A DNA stretch of 64,000 bases from positions 310,001-374,000 of the forward strand of contig NZ_JBDPZC010000004.1 in assembly GCF_039872765.1 (NCBI RefSeq), given 5' to 3'. A program made the position numbers and the translations under genes. Positions within the stretch are counted from its first letter, which is position 1. Every line of letters starts with the position of its first letter. The notes beneath the pieces were generated by a model. That model had not been told where the DNA came from. It was given only the letters and a program-made list of their open reading frames with translations, and did no database searches. Origin of the DNA: Roseateles_B flavus (GTDB lineage Bacteria > Pseudomonadota > Gammaproteobacteria > Burkholderiales > Burkholderiaceae_C). Of this stretch, positions 44,565 through 53,540 are shown piece by piece.

Positions 44565-46064
44565 TCAGGAGCGGAAGTGCCGCCAAGCGGCATAGCCCAG
44601 GCCCCCCAGGGCCAGGGCTCCCAGGCCAGCCATCAGGCCGGTCCAGAGGCCGTGCCCCTGCGCTTCGGCGTTCAGTTCCCGCCGGGATTTGGCCGTATGG
44701 CCTTCCCGCGCCCGCAGGCCATGATCGGCCCTCAGCCGGTTCTCCGTGGGCCCCACTCCCGTGGAGATGGTGCGCTGTTCCTCGAGGTTCCCCCAGTGCG
44801 CCAGCGGGGTGCCATGTGCATAGTCGTCGGGGTTGCCCGGATCCCGTTCGTTGCGCTTGTCGTGCAGGGCGTGCACCAGTTCATGGCCCAGCACGATGTG
44901 GGCGGGGGCGACCACCAGGTCGGTGTTGACGCCCGCATGGTTGAGGTTCTCGCTGTCCCGGAGTCCACGAAGCACCCGCAGATTGGTGCCATGGGGGGCC
45001 TGGGAGGCGGCGGCGGGCTCGTCGGCATCCTGGCTGCGGAAGTCCGCGCGGCTTTCGTCCAGGAAAGGCATCATGGCCTGATGCCGCCGATCGATCTCCT
45101 CCTGCTGCTCCTCGGTGGCAATCTGCCCATTGTTCGTGGCCGCCATGATTTCCATGTAGCGGGTGCGCACCCCCGCAAAGGCCCTGCGGTTGGCTTCCCG
45201 CTGGACCTGTTCCTCCTCAGACAGGCGCTCCGTCGGGTTCACGTTGATGTAGTAGGGCTCAGCCTCCTCGCCGTCCGGCTGCTGGCGCAGTTCTTCCACC
45301 AGTTCGCGCCCATGCCTTCGAGACATCAGGCGGGCGAAGTTGGCGCGGATTTCCCGGTTGTCCCCTTCGTGTGCCTCGCCCTGCTCGAAGCGGATGGCCC
45401 CCAGGCCGCCCCGCACCTCGTTCCAGGCATCGTCCAGTCGTCCACGCTGGCCCTCGTCCAGGTCTTCCGCACTGAAGAGGCGGAGGTTGTGTGTGTGGAC
45501 GTAGTCCACATGGTCTCGATGGGCCTCCTGGATCTCGTCCATGAGGTTGAGCATGTAGTCCCGGCGAGTGCCTCCGTTCTGGAGGTCCCCCATGGCACCC
45601 AGGTATGCGTACACCCCATGCTCCGCCCGGTCCAGGGCACTCGCCCGATGGTCGGAAAAGGCCTGATCGGTCTCGAACTGATCCCGGTCGAGCTGGTAGG
45701 CCTCCAGAGCATCGCGGATGGTGGCCAGCTGGGGCTCCGTTTCGAAGTTGCCACCTTGCCGGCCGATGCCTGCGGTGAAAGCCGGCCCCAGGCGGAGCAA
45801 CTGGATCGGAGCCGTGGCGACGGCTGGGGCTTGGGAATCCGGGGCTGGTGCAAGCGCAAGCAGGTTCGCAGCCCGTCGAAACTGGGCGCTCACCCGTGGC
45901 GAGCCATGCATCTGCCTGATCCGGGCCTTCTCCTGGAGCGCCCTCGAACTGGTGTGGATGCCTGCCGCCAGCCCCCCTGAAGAATTGCTGCGTGTGGGAG
46001 CGGAGTCCTGCGCCTGGGGCCCGCCGTGAGTCGCGGGGCGCTGAGATTGGAGTTGGGCTTTCAT
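44565..46064 (-). CDS. Putative effector-like zinc metalloprotease with C-terminal membrane segment
   Basis: 499 residues. Zinc motif HELVH (394-398) in VLGHELVHALHDKRNERDPG, followed by NLEEQRTISTGVGPTENRLR with a candidate third ligand Glu428 or Glu429: the order seen in M91/NleD-like effector proteases. The N-terminal 95 residues are unstructured and contain RVSAQFRRAANLLAL ... APIQLLRL, reminiscent of the leader of cargo proteins of contractile injection systems. The middle is highly charged. Residues 473-493 form a membrane segment (LWTGLMAGLGALALGGLGYA). No signal peptide and no secretion genes in the window. Function as a toxin is inference. Confidence 0.65.
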   Translation of the reverse strand: MKAQLQSQRPATHGGPQAQDSAPTRSNSSGGLAAGIHTSSRALQEKARIRQMHGSPRVSAQFRRAANLLALAPAPDSQAPAVATAPIQLLRLGPAFTAGIGRQGGNFETEPQLATIRDALEAYQLDRDQFETDQAFSDHRASALDRAEHGVYAYLGAMGDLQNGGTRRDYMLNLMDEIQEAHRDHVDYVHTHNLRLFSAEDLDEGQRGRLDDAWNEVRGGLGAIRFEQGEAHEGDNREIRANFARLMSRRHGRELVEELRQQPDGEEAEPYYINVNPTERLSEEEQVQREANRRAFAGVRTRYMEIMAATNNGQIATEEQQEEIDRRHQAMMPFLDESRADFRSQDADEPAAASQAPHGTNLRVLRGLRDSENLNHAGVNTDLVVAPAHIVLGHELVHALHDKRNERDPGNPDDYAHGTPLAHWGNLEEQRTISTGVGPTENRLRADHGLRAREGHTAKSRRELNAEAQGHGLWTGLMAGLGALALGGLGYAAWRHFRS

Positions 46065-46160
46065 GGAGTATCCACCGCCTGTCATGGGTTTTCGGTGCCG
46101 AGTGCTGGGCTGACCTCAGCAGGGGTCTGTGCGGGACACCACGGGCCTGAACCGCGCCCC

Positions 46161-46184
46161 AATCACGCCCCCAATCACGCCCCC
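46161..46184 (+). repeat. Tandem repeat, two units of AATCACGCCCCC
   Basis: Two perfect 12-bp units upstream of the metalloprotease gene (minus strand), in its likely promoter region. Confidence 0.8.
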
Positions 46185-46260
46185 AAGCAGGCTCCTCAGG
46201 ACCCGGCCCACAACGCTGTCCGTGCGCCAAGCTCTGGCCGCCGTCTCCTGCCTACCACCC

Positions 46261-46275
46261 GCAAGACCTGACCCC
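46261..46275 (-). repeat. Exact copy of dispersed motif (minus orientation), intergenic
   Basis: GCAAGACCTGACCCC lies between the lipoprotein gene and the metalloprotease gene. Confidence 0.85.
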
Positions 46276-46318
46276 GCGGCAGATGCCGGGGCGCCTGCCT
46301 CCGCAAGCCTATCCTCAT

Positions 46319-46855
46319 TCAGCGAGCATGGCCACCTCCAGCCGCCTTCTCCGAGCGGGACTTCAGCGGCAGAAAGCCCTTCGGATCACCATCCCTCACG
46401 GCCCACCTCGCCGCAAAGCGCCGGCGCAGCTCCGCGAACTTCAGCGCGTTCTCCTCAAGGCAGGCGGCCGACGGCACGTAGGGCTTCCAGTGCGAGGGCG
46501 CACCCGGCGGGGGCGGCTGGGGCGGGCCGCCGGCGAGGTGCTCGGCGCCCAGCCAGTACTTGTCAGTCCAGGGGCCGTCCTGCGATTGCAGCTGGAACAC
46601 CATGGGATGGCCTGGCCCGCCGATCCGCAGCATGAATCCGCCCATCGCCGTCTCGGACTCAAAGCGCAGGCCCAGGTCGATCGCGGCCTCGACCATCAGC
46701 AGCTGCGCCTGCTTCAGCGCCTGCTCGTCCGGGACGCGGAACTCGAAGGCGGCGCATCGGGTGAAGGGCCGGTCCTTTTGCAGCTCGCCAGGACGGGGCG
46801 CGCAAGCGGCGAGCACCAGCGTGGCGAGCGCCAGCCTCCAGGCTGCCCGAGGCAT
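46319..46855 (-). CDS. Hypothetical lipoprotein
   Basis: 178 residues from ATG at 46855. A lipoprotein signal (MPRAAWRLALATLVLAAC) with lipobox LAAC anchors it to a membrane. The mature part has an AFEFRVPDEQALKQAQLLMV helix and a Pro-rich loop (GGPPQPPPPGAPS); Cys residues at RCAAF and SAACLEEN could pair. Family not recognised. Same strand as the genes on both sides. Confidence 0.7.
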   Translation of the reverse strand: MPRAAWRLALATLVLAACAPRPGELQKDRPFTRCAAFEFRVPDEQALKQAQLLMVEAAIDLGLRFESETAMGGFMLRIGGPGHPMVFQLQSQDGPWTDKYWLGAEHLAGGPPQPPPPGAPSHWKPYVPSAACLEENALKFAELRRRFAARWAVRDGDPKGFLPLKSRSEKAAGGGHAR

Positions 46856-46944
46856 CGTCAACGGCGGGGTTGGAGGTGAGTGGCGCACGAGGTAGGACGG
46901 AATCGGCAATGGGGCGAGGAGCGTCGCGGCAGTACCCGCGGAGA

Positions 46945-47430
46945 TCAGGCGGCCGGCGCCGCCAGACGCCTGGCCTTCGCCTCACTGATCACCTCGCCGC
47001 GCGGCCACTGCAAATAGGGCCGCAGCGTGAGCCGGTCGACCTCGCTCAGCGGCTGGCTCAGCGGCGCCGCAAGCGCACGTACCTGGGGCCAGGGCGCCTG
47101 CGCTGCCATTGCCGCATAGAACTGCATCAGCTTCGGCAGGTTCTCGAGAGCGGGGGCTGCCTCGAGCGGGCGCAGATCGCAGACGAAGGAGAACTGGAAG
47201 GTATTGCCCCGCTGTATCCATTCATCCCGCCGCCAGGCGTGGGCCGGATTCTCGTGGAGCATGAGGTTGACGATGTCCACACCCTTGGCTTCCGGCCCGC
47301 GGAGCTGATCCCGGATGGGCTTGAGGCGGCGCGCGAACCATTCTGCGAAACCCCAGTACGAGGCGGTCAGTGCCCGCTCACGCGCCTGCGAGTCGGGGTA
47401 GTAGTAGAGGCGGACGCTGGCAATGCTCAT
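46945..47430 (-). CDS. Hypothetical protein
   Basis: 161 residues from ATG at 47430, 13 bases after the YCII-type gene. Composition is soluble and protein-like (VRLYYYPDSQARERALTASY, MLHENPAHAWRRDEWIQRGN, LENLPKLMQFYAAMAAQAPW). No signal peptide or motif that I recognise. The tight spacing suggests one operon with its upstream neighbour. Confidence 0.6.
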   Translation of the reverse strand: MSIASVRLYYYPDSQARERALTASYWGFAEWFARRLKPIRDQLRGPEAKGVDIVNLMLHENPAHAWRRDEWIQRGNTFQFSFVCDLRPLEAAPALENLPKLMQFYAAMAAQAPWPQVRALAAPLSQPLSEVDRLTLRPYLQWPRGEVISEAKARRLAAPAA

Positions 47431-47443
47431 GGGCCGCAGTGTC

Positions 47444-47785
47444 TCAGCTCTCCGGGTCGTACCCAAAATCCCGCAGCTCCTGCGCACACCGGCAGGCGGC
47501 GGCGATCTTCGCGGACCACAGCAGGGCGGCTTCGCGCGAGGGCAGCTCCAGCACGCAGAAGCCGCCGTCGAGCTCCCTTGTCTGTGGGTAGGTCCCGGGG
47601 CTGACAGCCCCGTCCGGGGCGACCGTGACGGGCGCGACCGCCCCGTTGATGCCCCCACCGAACACATACACCCCCGCCGCCTTCGCCTCGCGGATGACCT
47701 GGCGCGCGGCTTCGCCGACGGCAGGCAGGTCCTCGGCTGGGACGGTCATGGCGGGGGAGGGGAAGGAGATCAGGTACTTGGTCAT
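47444..47785 (-). CDS. YCII-related (DGPF-like) domain protein
   Basis: 113 residues. The ferredoxin-like YCII fold is suggested by MTKYLISFPSPAM, a helix pair, GGGINGAVAPVTV and the DGGFCVLELPSREAALLWSAKIAAACRCAQELRDF ending typical of PhnB/DGPF-type family PF03795. Small enzymes of this family include dehydrochlorinase-like and sigma-factor-associated proteins. Role here unknown. Confidence 0.78.
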   Translation of the reverse strand: MTKYLISFPSPAMTVPAEDLPAVGEAARQVIREAKAAGVYVFGGGINGAVAPVTVAPDGAVSPGTYPQTRELDGGFCVLELPSREAALLWSAKIAAACRCAQELRDFGYDPES

Positions 47786-48028
47786 CGGGCGGTCCTCAGT
47801 CAGGGCCTGGTCGCCTCGGCGAAGCAGGGGGCGGTTGAACGTCAGGTGATGCGAGATTCTGGCTCGATCGATGGCGCCGGTGCACGCCCATGCCCCAGGG
47901 CCTGGGACTGCGTCCAGCGGGCCGCCAGCCCAGGCCGAGCCCTGTCACAAAAAATTGCAGCGCCCCCGCAGCCCCCCTGCTTCAATGCCACCGGACAACG
48001 CGGCGCCCTGCGTCGCACGGAGTGACAG

Positions 48029-49294
48029 ATGCGAAGCAACAAGATCAAGCGGGCAGGGCAGGCCTGCCTGCTGGCCAGTTCCATGGCCCTGGCGGCCTGC
48101 GGCGGCGGAGGTGCCGAATCGCAGGCACCGAACCCCACACCGGCACCTGCTCCCACACCGGTCCCGGCACCCACTCCGACGCCGCTGCCCACGCCCACGC
48201 CCACGCCGACCCCAACCCCAACCCCAACCCCAACCCCAACCCCCGGCGCCGCCCCCCAGATCGCCGGCTGCGAGCTCTTCCCCGCCTCCGCCGTCTTCAA
48301 CACCCGCATCGACGACCCGCAGCGCTTTCCGGTTCACGCCAGCAGCGCCACGTGGCTCGCCAGCATCGGCACCGCGCGGGCCTTCCATCCGGACTGGGGG
48401 ACGAACGAGAACCCGCAGCAGACGGCCGACTACTACGGCATTCCCTACAACGTGGTGGACGGCAGCAGCCCGGCTGCCACGACGAGCTGGCCGACGGTGA
48501 ACTTCAACCCGACCGACCCGCGCGCCGGCAGCGGTGACAGTGCGCCCGACGAGAGCGACTGCGCGGCGCCCGCCGTGAACGGCTACGCCCTGGTGCGCGA
48601 CTGCACCACGCTGCCCGCGGCCAATCGGCGCTTTCCCTATCCGCGCGATGACCTGCTCAAGGCCGAAGGTGGCGCCTGCAACGATGCGCAGCAGTGCGGG
48701 GACCGTCATGTGCTCATCGTGGAGCAGGGCAGCTGCCGGCTGTGGGAGAGCTATGCCAGCTACGAGCTCGGCGGCCAGTGGTATGCCTACTCCACCGCTG
48801 CCTGGGACCTGAAGAGCCATGCCATGCGCCCCGACACCTGGACCTCGGGCGACGCCGCCGGCCTGCCCCTGCTGCCCCTGCTGGCGCGCGCCGCCGAGGC
48901 CAGCGCTGGCGACATCCGCCACGCCTTGCGCGTCACCCTGCGCGACAGCGTCATGGCCCGCAGCCACGTCTGGCCGGCCCGCCATCACGCCGGCGGCGAC
49001 ACCCCGGGCGGCGTGCCCTTCGGCGCGGTGCTGCGCCTGAAGGCCGGCTTCACGCTGCCCGCCTCCTGGAGCGCCCAGGCCAAGGCCCTGGCCCTCGCCA
49101 TGCAGCGCTACGGCCTCTACGTGGCCGACATCGGCTCCGACCTCTACGTGCAGGGCGAGCCCAGCGCGCAGTGGCAGGACGCGACGATCTCGCAGCTCAA
49201 GACCCTCAGGGCCTCGGACTTCGAGTTCGTGGACATGGGCGCCATCACACGCGACAGCCGGTTCAAGGGGGACTCGTTCCAGGCGAGCTGGTGA
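48029..49294 (+). CDS. Lipoprotein with Pro-Thr repeat linker, unknown function
   Basis: 421 residues. Lipoprotein signal with lipobox LAAC, then a 40-residue P-T/P-A linker, then a Cys-containing globular domain (CELFPASAVFNTRIDDPQRF, NFNPTDPRAG, RLWESYASYELGGQWYAYST, MRPDTWTSGDAAGLPLLPLL, ARSHVWPARHHAG). These blocks resemble surface proteins of unknown function in environmental bacteria; no catalytic motif is sure. The linker is encoded by a hexanucleotide array that can change length without a frameshift. Confidence 0.75.
   Translation: MRSNKIKRAGQACLLASSMALAACGGGGAESQAPNPTPAPAPTPVPAPTPTPLPTPTPTPTPTPTPTPTPTPGAAPQIAGCELFPASAVFNTRIDDPQRFPVHASSATWLASIGTARAFHPDWGTNENPQQTADYYGIPYNVVDGSSPAATTSWPTVNFNPTDPRAGSGDSAPDESDCAAPAVNGYALVRDCTTLPAANRRFPYPRDDLLKAEGGACNDAQQCGDRHVLIVEQGSCRLWESYASYELGGQWYAYSTAAWDLKSHAMRPDTWTSGDAAGLPLLPLLARAAEASAGDIRHALRVTLRDSVMARSHVWPARHHAGGDTPGGVPFGAVLRLKAGFTLPASWSAQAKALALAMQRYGLYVADIGSDLYVQGEPSAQWQDATISQLKTLRASDFEFVDMGAITRDSRFKGDSFQASW
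48209..48238 (+). repeat. Five tandem ACCCCA units encoding a Thr-Pro linker
   Basis: Perfect 6-bp repeats within the lipoprotein gene, preceded by looser ACGCCC units. Gain or loss of units keeps the frame. Confidence 0.85.
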
Positions 49295-49330
49295 GGGCGG
49301 CTTGACACAGGGCGGCCCCCGCTCCGCAGC

Positions 49331-49948
49331 TCAGCCCTTGTCCCGCGGCTTGAAGATGTGGACCGTCTCGCCGCGCGCCAGCATCGCCACCAGCTGGGCG
49401 ATGCGCCGGGCGCGGGTCTCGGGCTTCACGGCGGTCTGGATGCGCCACAGCACGGCGTAGCGGCTGCTGGCATTGAGGGTTGCAAAGAAGGCCTGGGCAT
49501 CTGGCGCGGCCTCGAGTGCCGCCAGCAGATCCTCGGGCACCGTGGATGTGCGCGCACCGTCATAGGCCCGCGCCCAGCGTCCATCCGCCTTGGCCGCCTC
49601 GACCTGCGCCAGGCCGGGGGCCTGCATGCGCCCGGCGGCGATCAGCGCGGCCACCTTCTCGACATAGACCTTGGACCAGATGCTGCGCGCGCGGCGCGGC
49701 GTGAAGCGCTGGAGATAGTGATGGTCGTCGAGGCTTTTCTTCTGGCCGTCGATCCAGCCCCAGCACAGGGCGATCTCCACGGCCTCGGCGTAGCTGACGC
49801 TGGGCTCATCGGCGCCCTTCTTGGCGATCTGCAGCCACAGGCCGCCGGACGTGGCGTGGTGCTTGCGCAGCCAGGTCTCGAAGGCCTTGGCATTCCCGAA
49901 CAAGGCCGGTGAGGCAGGGGCTGTAAGAGCTGGCTTGGCGGCAGTCAT
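49331..49948 (-). CDS. YdeI/OmpD-associated family protein
   Basis: 205 residues from ATG at 49948. Signature blocks: FETWLRKHHATSGGLWLQIAKKG, VSYAEAVEIALCWGWIDGQKKSLD, YLQRFTPRRARSIWSKVYVEKV and AGRMQAPGLAQVEAAKADGRW. This is the family annotated as bacteriocin-protection, YdeI/OmpD-associated; the biochemical role is not settled. Divergent from the GntR regulator but not obviously controlled by the same operator. Confidence 0.88.
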   Translation of the reverse strand: MTAAKPALTAPASPALFGNAKAFETWLRKHHATSGGLWLQIAKKGADEPSVSYAEAVEIALCWGWIDGQKKSLDDHHYLQRFTPRRARSIWSKVYVEKVAALIAAGRMQAPGLAQVEAAKADGRWARAYDGARTSTVPEDLLAALEAAPDAQAFFATLNASSRYAVLWRIQTAVKPETRARRIAQLVAMLARGETVHIFKPRDKG

Positions 49949-49990
49949 GCCCTGCAGTGTGCCGCAAGGACGCTTGACGCCATTCGAGGC

Positions 49991-50019
49991 TTGTGCTGTA
50001 CTATGAACACTAGTACAGT
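49991..50019 (+). promoter_or_regulatory. Promoter and operator of the GntR-ABC operon
   Basis: A perfect inverted repeat CTGTACTA-N7-TAGTACAG (49996-50018) lies between a possible -35 TTGTGC (49991-49996) and -10 TACAGT (50014-50019), spacer 17. It is 24 bases before the GntR start codon. Palindromes of this GTACTA..TAGTAC shape are typical operators for YtrA-type GntR repressors, so autorepression is likely. Confidence 0.75.
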
Positions 50020-50042
50020 AAATACACCACAAGGAGCCGGCC

Positions 50043-50453
50043 ATGCCACGCACCACGCCCTTGATGATCCAGATCGCCACCGGCGATCCGCGGCCTATCG
50101 CCAAGCAGATCGTCGATGGCGTGCGCCGCGCGATCGCTGCCGGTGAGCTGGAGGTCGGCCAGCAGCTGCCCAGCGTGCGCGGGCTTGCGATGCAATTGAT
50201 GATCAACCCCAACACCGTCGCCAAGGCCTATGGCGAGCTGGCCGCGGAGGGCTGGCTGGAGGCACGCCAGGGCCTGGGCCTCTACGTCGCCGCGCCGCGC
50301 CAGCGGCTCAGCAAGGGCGAGCGCGAGCGGCGGCTGGACGAGGCGGTGCAGCGCTTAGTCAATGACGTCATCGGGCTGGACTTTCCTCCTGCGACCGTGC
50401 TGTCCCGCGTGGAGCAGGAACTAGCGCCGCTGGCCGCCAAGAAGTCCGCCTGA
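50043..50453 (+). CDS. YtrA-subfamily GntR transcriptional repressor
   Basis: 136 residues, AAGGAG ribosome site. N-terminal winged helix (PIAKQIVDGVRRAIAAGELE, VGQQLPSVRGLAMQLMINPN, TVAKAYGELAAEGWLEARQG) followed by a short helical tail, the size of the YtrA group that lacks a large ligand domain and usually controls an adjacent ABC transporter. The ABC ATPase and permease genes follow at 35 and 12 bases. Confidence 0.92.
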   Translation: MPRTTPLMIQIATGDPRPIAKQIVDGVRRAIAAGELEVGQQLPSVRGLAMQLMINPNTVAKAYGELAAEGWLEARQGLGLYVAAPRQRLSKGERERRLDEAVQRLVNDVIGLDFPPATVLSRVEQELAPLAAKKSA

Positions 50454-50488
50454 TCCCTGGGCCCTTGCCTCCTCCACAGGAGAAATCC

Positions 50489-51490
50489 ATGAATGCCATG
50501 TCCGAACAGGCGCAGCTGCGTCTCGTCGAATCGCCCGCATCGGCGGGGGCCGACGGGCCATCCGCGGGCCTGATCGCCCCCGCCTCGCCAGACTACGTGA
50601 TCGAGACCGAGCGGCTGTGCCTGCACTACGGCCGCAAGCGTGCGCTGCACGAATTGAGCCTGAAGGTGCCGCGCGGCCATATCCACGCCATCGTCGGTGC
50701 CAACGGTGCAGGCAAGTCCTCGCTGTTCCGTGTGCTGCTGGGTTTCCAGTCGCCCAGCTCCGGCAGCGCACGCGTGCTGGGGGTGGCGCCCGAGGCGCTG
50801 ACGTCTGCACATCGCGCGCACATCGGCTACGTCAACGAGGAACACACACTGCCCGACTGGCTGCGCGTGGCCAATGCCGTGGCCATGCAGCAGCGCCAGT
50901 ACAGGGGCTGGGACGAGGCCCGCTACCGTGAGGTCGTCGGCAACTTCCACATCGATCCCGGCCAGCGCATCAGCGAGCTCTCACGCGGCGAACGCGCCGG
51001 CCTGAGCCTTGCGATGGCGCTGGCGCAGTCGCCCGATCTGCTGATCCTGGACGAGCCCACCCTGGGCCTGGACGTGGTTGCCAAGAGAGCCTTCCTGGAG
51101 GCGCTGATGTTCTGCAATCTGCAGGGCGCCTGCACCATCGTCTACTGCTCTCACCAGATGGAGGAGATCGAGCGCGTGGCCGACAACCTCATCATCCTGG
51201 AGCGCGGCGAGCTCAAGCACATGTCTGCACCCGACGACTTCTGCGAGCGCGTGCAGCTGTGGGTTGCGGACATCCCCTTCGCGGCGCCGTCGCAGCTGCG
51301 CGAGCTGCCGGGCCTGCTGCAGCTGCAGAAGATCGACGGCCTCACTCACTGCCTGGTGTTCGAGCAGGGCGAGGATTTCGGCGAGCACCTCACCCGGCTG
51401 GGCGCGCGCTCCGCAAGGCCGATGCCGGTCGGGCTCGACCGGGCGGTGAATGCCTTCCTGTCCCGCAATCACGCGGCGCCCCAGCACTGA
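50489..51490 (+). CDS. ABC transporter ATP-binding protein
   Basis: 333 residues from ATG at 50489 (CAGGAGA). Walker A GANGAGKSS, signature LSRGERAGL (a variant of LSGGQ), Walker B LLILDEPTLGLD and switch His in CSHQMEEIE. The first 45 residues are an unusual Ala-rich extension; the last 90 are a divergent accessory domain (VQLWVADIPFAAPSQLRELPG). It drives the membrane protein encoded next. Regulated by the preceding GntR protein. Confidence 0.92.
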   Translation: MNAMSEQAQLRLVESPASAGADGPSAGLIAPASPDYVIETERLCLHYGRKRALHELSLKVPRGHIHAIVGANGAGKSSLFRVLLGFQSPSSGSARVLGVAPEALTSAHRAHIGYVNEEHTLPDWLRVANAVAMQQRQYRGWDEARYREVVGNFHIDPGQRISELSRGERAGLSLAMALAQSPDLLILDEPTLGLDVVAKRAFLEALMFCNLQGACTIVYCSHQMEEIERVADNLIILERGELKHMSAPDDFCERVQLWVADIPFAAPSQLRELPGLLQLQKIDGLTHCLVFEQGEDFGEHLTRLGARSARPMPVGLDRAVNAFLSRNHAAPQH

Positions 51491-51502
51491 ATCGAGGCCC
51501 CC

Positions 51503-53371
51503 ATGTCCATCAACCGAGACCTGTTTCTGGGCGAGCTGCGGCGTTTCCGTCTGCTCGCCGCCCTGCTGGCCGGTGCGCACCTGCTGGTGCTGCTGTTCCT
51601 CAACCGCATGACCGACATGCAGCAGCAGCCGCATGAGGTCGAGCGACTCTTCATGGCGGTCTACATGGCCGGCGCCTTTTCGCTGGGGCTCTACCAGCTC
51701 GGCGTCTACCGGCGCCCCTCGCGCTGGCTGTGGCTGTTGCACCGGCCGCTGCCGCATCGCGCGATCTGCTTCTCCATTGTGGCCGCAGCAGCTGTGCTGC
51801 TGCTGGTCGCCGTGGCGCTGCCCCGCCTGCTCATGCTGGCCGGTGTGGACTTGCTGACACCGCGGCTCGTCGATTCACACCACTACCTGATGCCCCTGCA
51901 CGCCTGGGTGCTGGCCTGCACGGCCTGGGTCGCCGGGGTGTGCACGGTGCTGAGCCCGCGACCCCTTGCCATCGTCGTGGCCATCGTCCCTGTCTGGCTG
52001 ATGTGGTCCTTCGCGGAAAGCCTTCCGCTGCTGATGCTGGAGATCGCGGGCCTCGTCTGGCTGCTGGCGGTCGCGGTTTCCCTGTTCAAGCCTGATCGCG
52101 AAGCTCCGGTGCGCCATCCGCTGCTCGTCGTGCTGGGTGCATTGCCGCTGCAGATCGGCATCGGCTATGCCCTGGTGGTGGCGGCCATAGGCTATGAGTT
52201 CGTGCTGATGTTTGCTGGCATGCATTCGCTCAACATGCCGGTGCCGCCAGCGGGGGGCTACACCGAGTCGCAGCGCATGGAGCCGCGTGAGCTGCTGGCG
52301 GCGTTGCTCAAGCTCAGCGCCGACCCACGGGCGCCGGCCTGGTCCGAGGCCCTGGCCCGGGCTGATGGGCCCCAGGCGCCCGAGTTGGAGTTCACGCGGC
52401 TGCGGGAGTATCCGGTGCGCCACCAGGCCTACCAGCGGCGGCCCCTCCAGTGGGTGGACGACAAGCGCCACATCGAATGGACCTTCAGCCACGATGACCT
52501 GCTCTTCCACGGCCACGACACCCGCAGTGGCCGGGCGCAGGGCCACTGGGGTGTGGGTGGGGCCGGGGATCTGACCCCGTTCCCCGCCGTGCCGCTGGTG
52601 ATTGAGCAGCGTTTCCTGCTGACGAGCGACCGGCTCTATGCCATCGACCGTCCCAGCCAGACCAGCAGGGAGGTGCTGCGCCTGCCGCCTGGCGAGGTCT
52701 TCATCGCGCCCCCGGTCTTCGAGCCGGACGGCGCACACCTGATCGTGGTCAGCAGCGGCGGCCTGCGCGTCCATGCCCTGGCGCAGGGCCGGGCCGGTGC
52801 GCCGCTGGTTCAGCTGCAGCTGCCAGGACTGCCCTTCGTGCAGCCGATGCATACCAGCAGCGGCCACGGCAGCCTCTCGCGGCTGGATCACGTCAAGCTG
52901 GGCGAGGGTTGGCTCTTCGGCCTGACCTTCGGCGGCTTCTACAACGGCGACGCGATCCGCCAGCTGCTGGTCCATGCCGGGCCCGAGGGGCAAGGCGAGG
53001 TCATCGCCAGTCGCGCGATCAGCGGCGACTTCGACATGCTCTACGAGAACGTCGGCTGGTGGCTGTCGCCGCTGCAGTACGCGGTGCGCGAGCTGCCCCA
53101 TCTGCTGGACGAGGGCCGGACCCTGCCGCCGGAACTGCTGCCGGCGCGCCCCCCGGTGGCCGTTGCCGCGGCCCTGGCGCTGCATGGCCTGGCGCTGCTG
53201 CTGGCACTCTGGTGGCTGCAAGGCACGCCGCTGCCGGCCCGCCGCCGTGCGCTGTGGCTGCTGATGGTGGTGCTGGGCGGCCTGCCCGCCGCGCTGAGCC
53301 TGCTGCTGCTGGAGCGCCGCCTGGCCCCGCGTCCAGCGAAGGCGGTGCAGGCCGGGCCGCAGCCGGCCTGA
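51503..53371 (+). CDS. ABC-2-type permease with a large extracytoplasmic domain
   Basis: 622 residues. Six membrane segments in residues about 15-240, a soluble, strand-rich region at about 250-545 (FTRLREYPVRHQAYQRRPLQ, ERFLLTSDRLYAIDRPSQTS-like blocks, DGAHLIVVSSGGLRVHAL), and two membrane segments at about 550-610. The middle looks like a beta-propeller-type fold (inference). Partner of the ATPase upstream. Export or sensing of an envelope compound is suggested by YtrA control; substrate unknown. A motif-like GGGATCTGACCCC lies at 52566-52578 (GDLTP). Confidence 0.75.
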   Translation: MSINRDLFLGELRRFRLLAALLAGAHLLVLLFLNRMTDMQQQPHEVERLFMAVYMAGAFSLGLYQLGVYRRPSRWLWLLHRPLPHRAICFSIVAAAAVLLLVAVALPRLLMLAGVDLLTPRLVDSHHYLMPLHAWVLACTAWVAGVCTVLSPRPLAIVVAIVPVWLMWSFAESLPLLMLEIAGLVWLLAVAVSLFKPDREAPVRHPLLVVLGALPLQIGIGYALVVAAIGYEFVLMFAGMHSLNMPVPPAGGYTESQRMEPRELLAALLKLSADPRAPAWSEALARADGPQAPELEFTRLREYPVRHQAYQRRPLQWVDDKRHIEWTFSHDDLLFHGHDTRSGRAQGHWGVGGAGDLTPFPAVPLVIEQRFLLTSDRLYAIDRPSQTSREVLRLPPGEVFIAPPVFEPDGAHLIVVSSGGLRVHALAQGRAGAPLVQLQLPGLPFVQPMHTSSGHGSLSRLDHVKLGEGWLFGLTFGGFYNGDAIRQLLVHAGPEGQGEVIASRAISGDFDMLYENVGWWLSPLQYAVRELPHLLDEGRTLPPELLPARPPVAVAAALALHGLALLLALWWLQGTPLPARRRALWLLMVVLGGLPAALSLLLLERRLAPRPAKAVQAGPQPA

Positions 53372-53540
53372 GTGCCCGGCGGCCCGACGACACGGCGGAG
53401 GCCTGTCAGGCCCGCCGGCGTCTTGTCCTTGCTGCAGACCCCTGCACAGCCCGGGCTCAGGCACGGTCGGCATCGCCCGCGACGTCGTCCCGGGCACGAT
53501 GCGGCCGAGCGCTTGCCCGCGCCCTGGACCGCCACGTGCC

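Noticed and set aside
48186..48243. ACCCCA array as a CRISPR-like or minisatellite element
   Set aside because: No spacers; it is simply the in-frame Thr-Pro linker of a lipoprotein.
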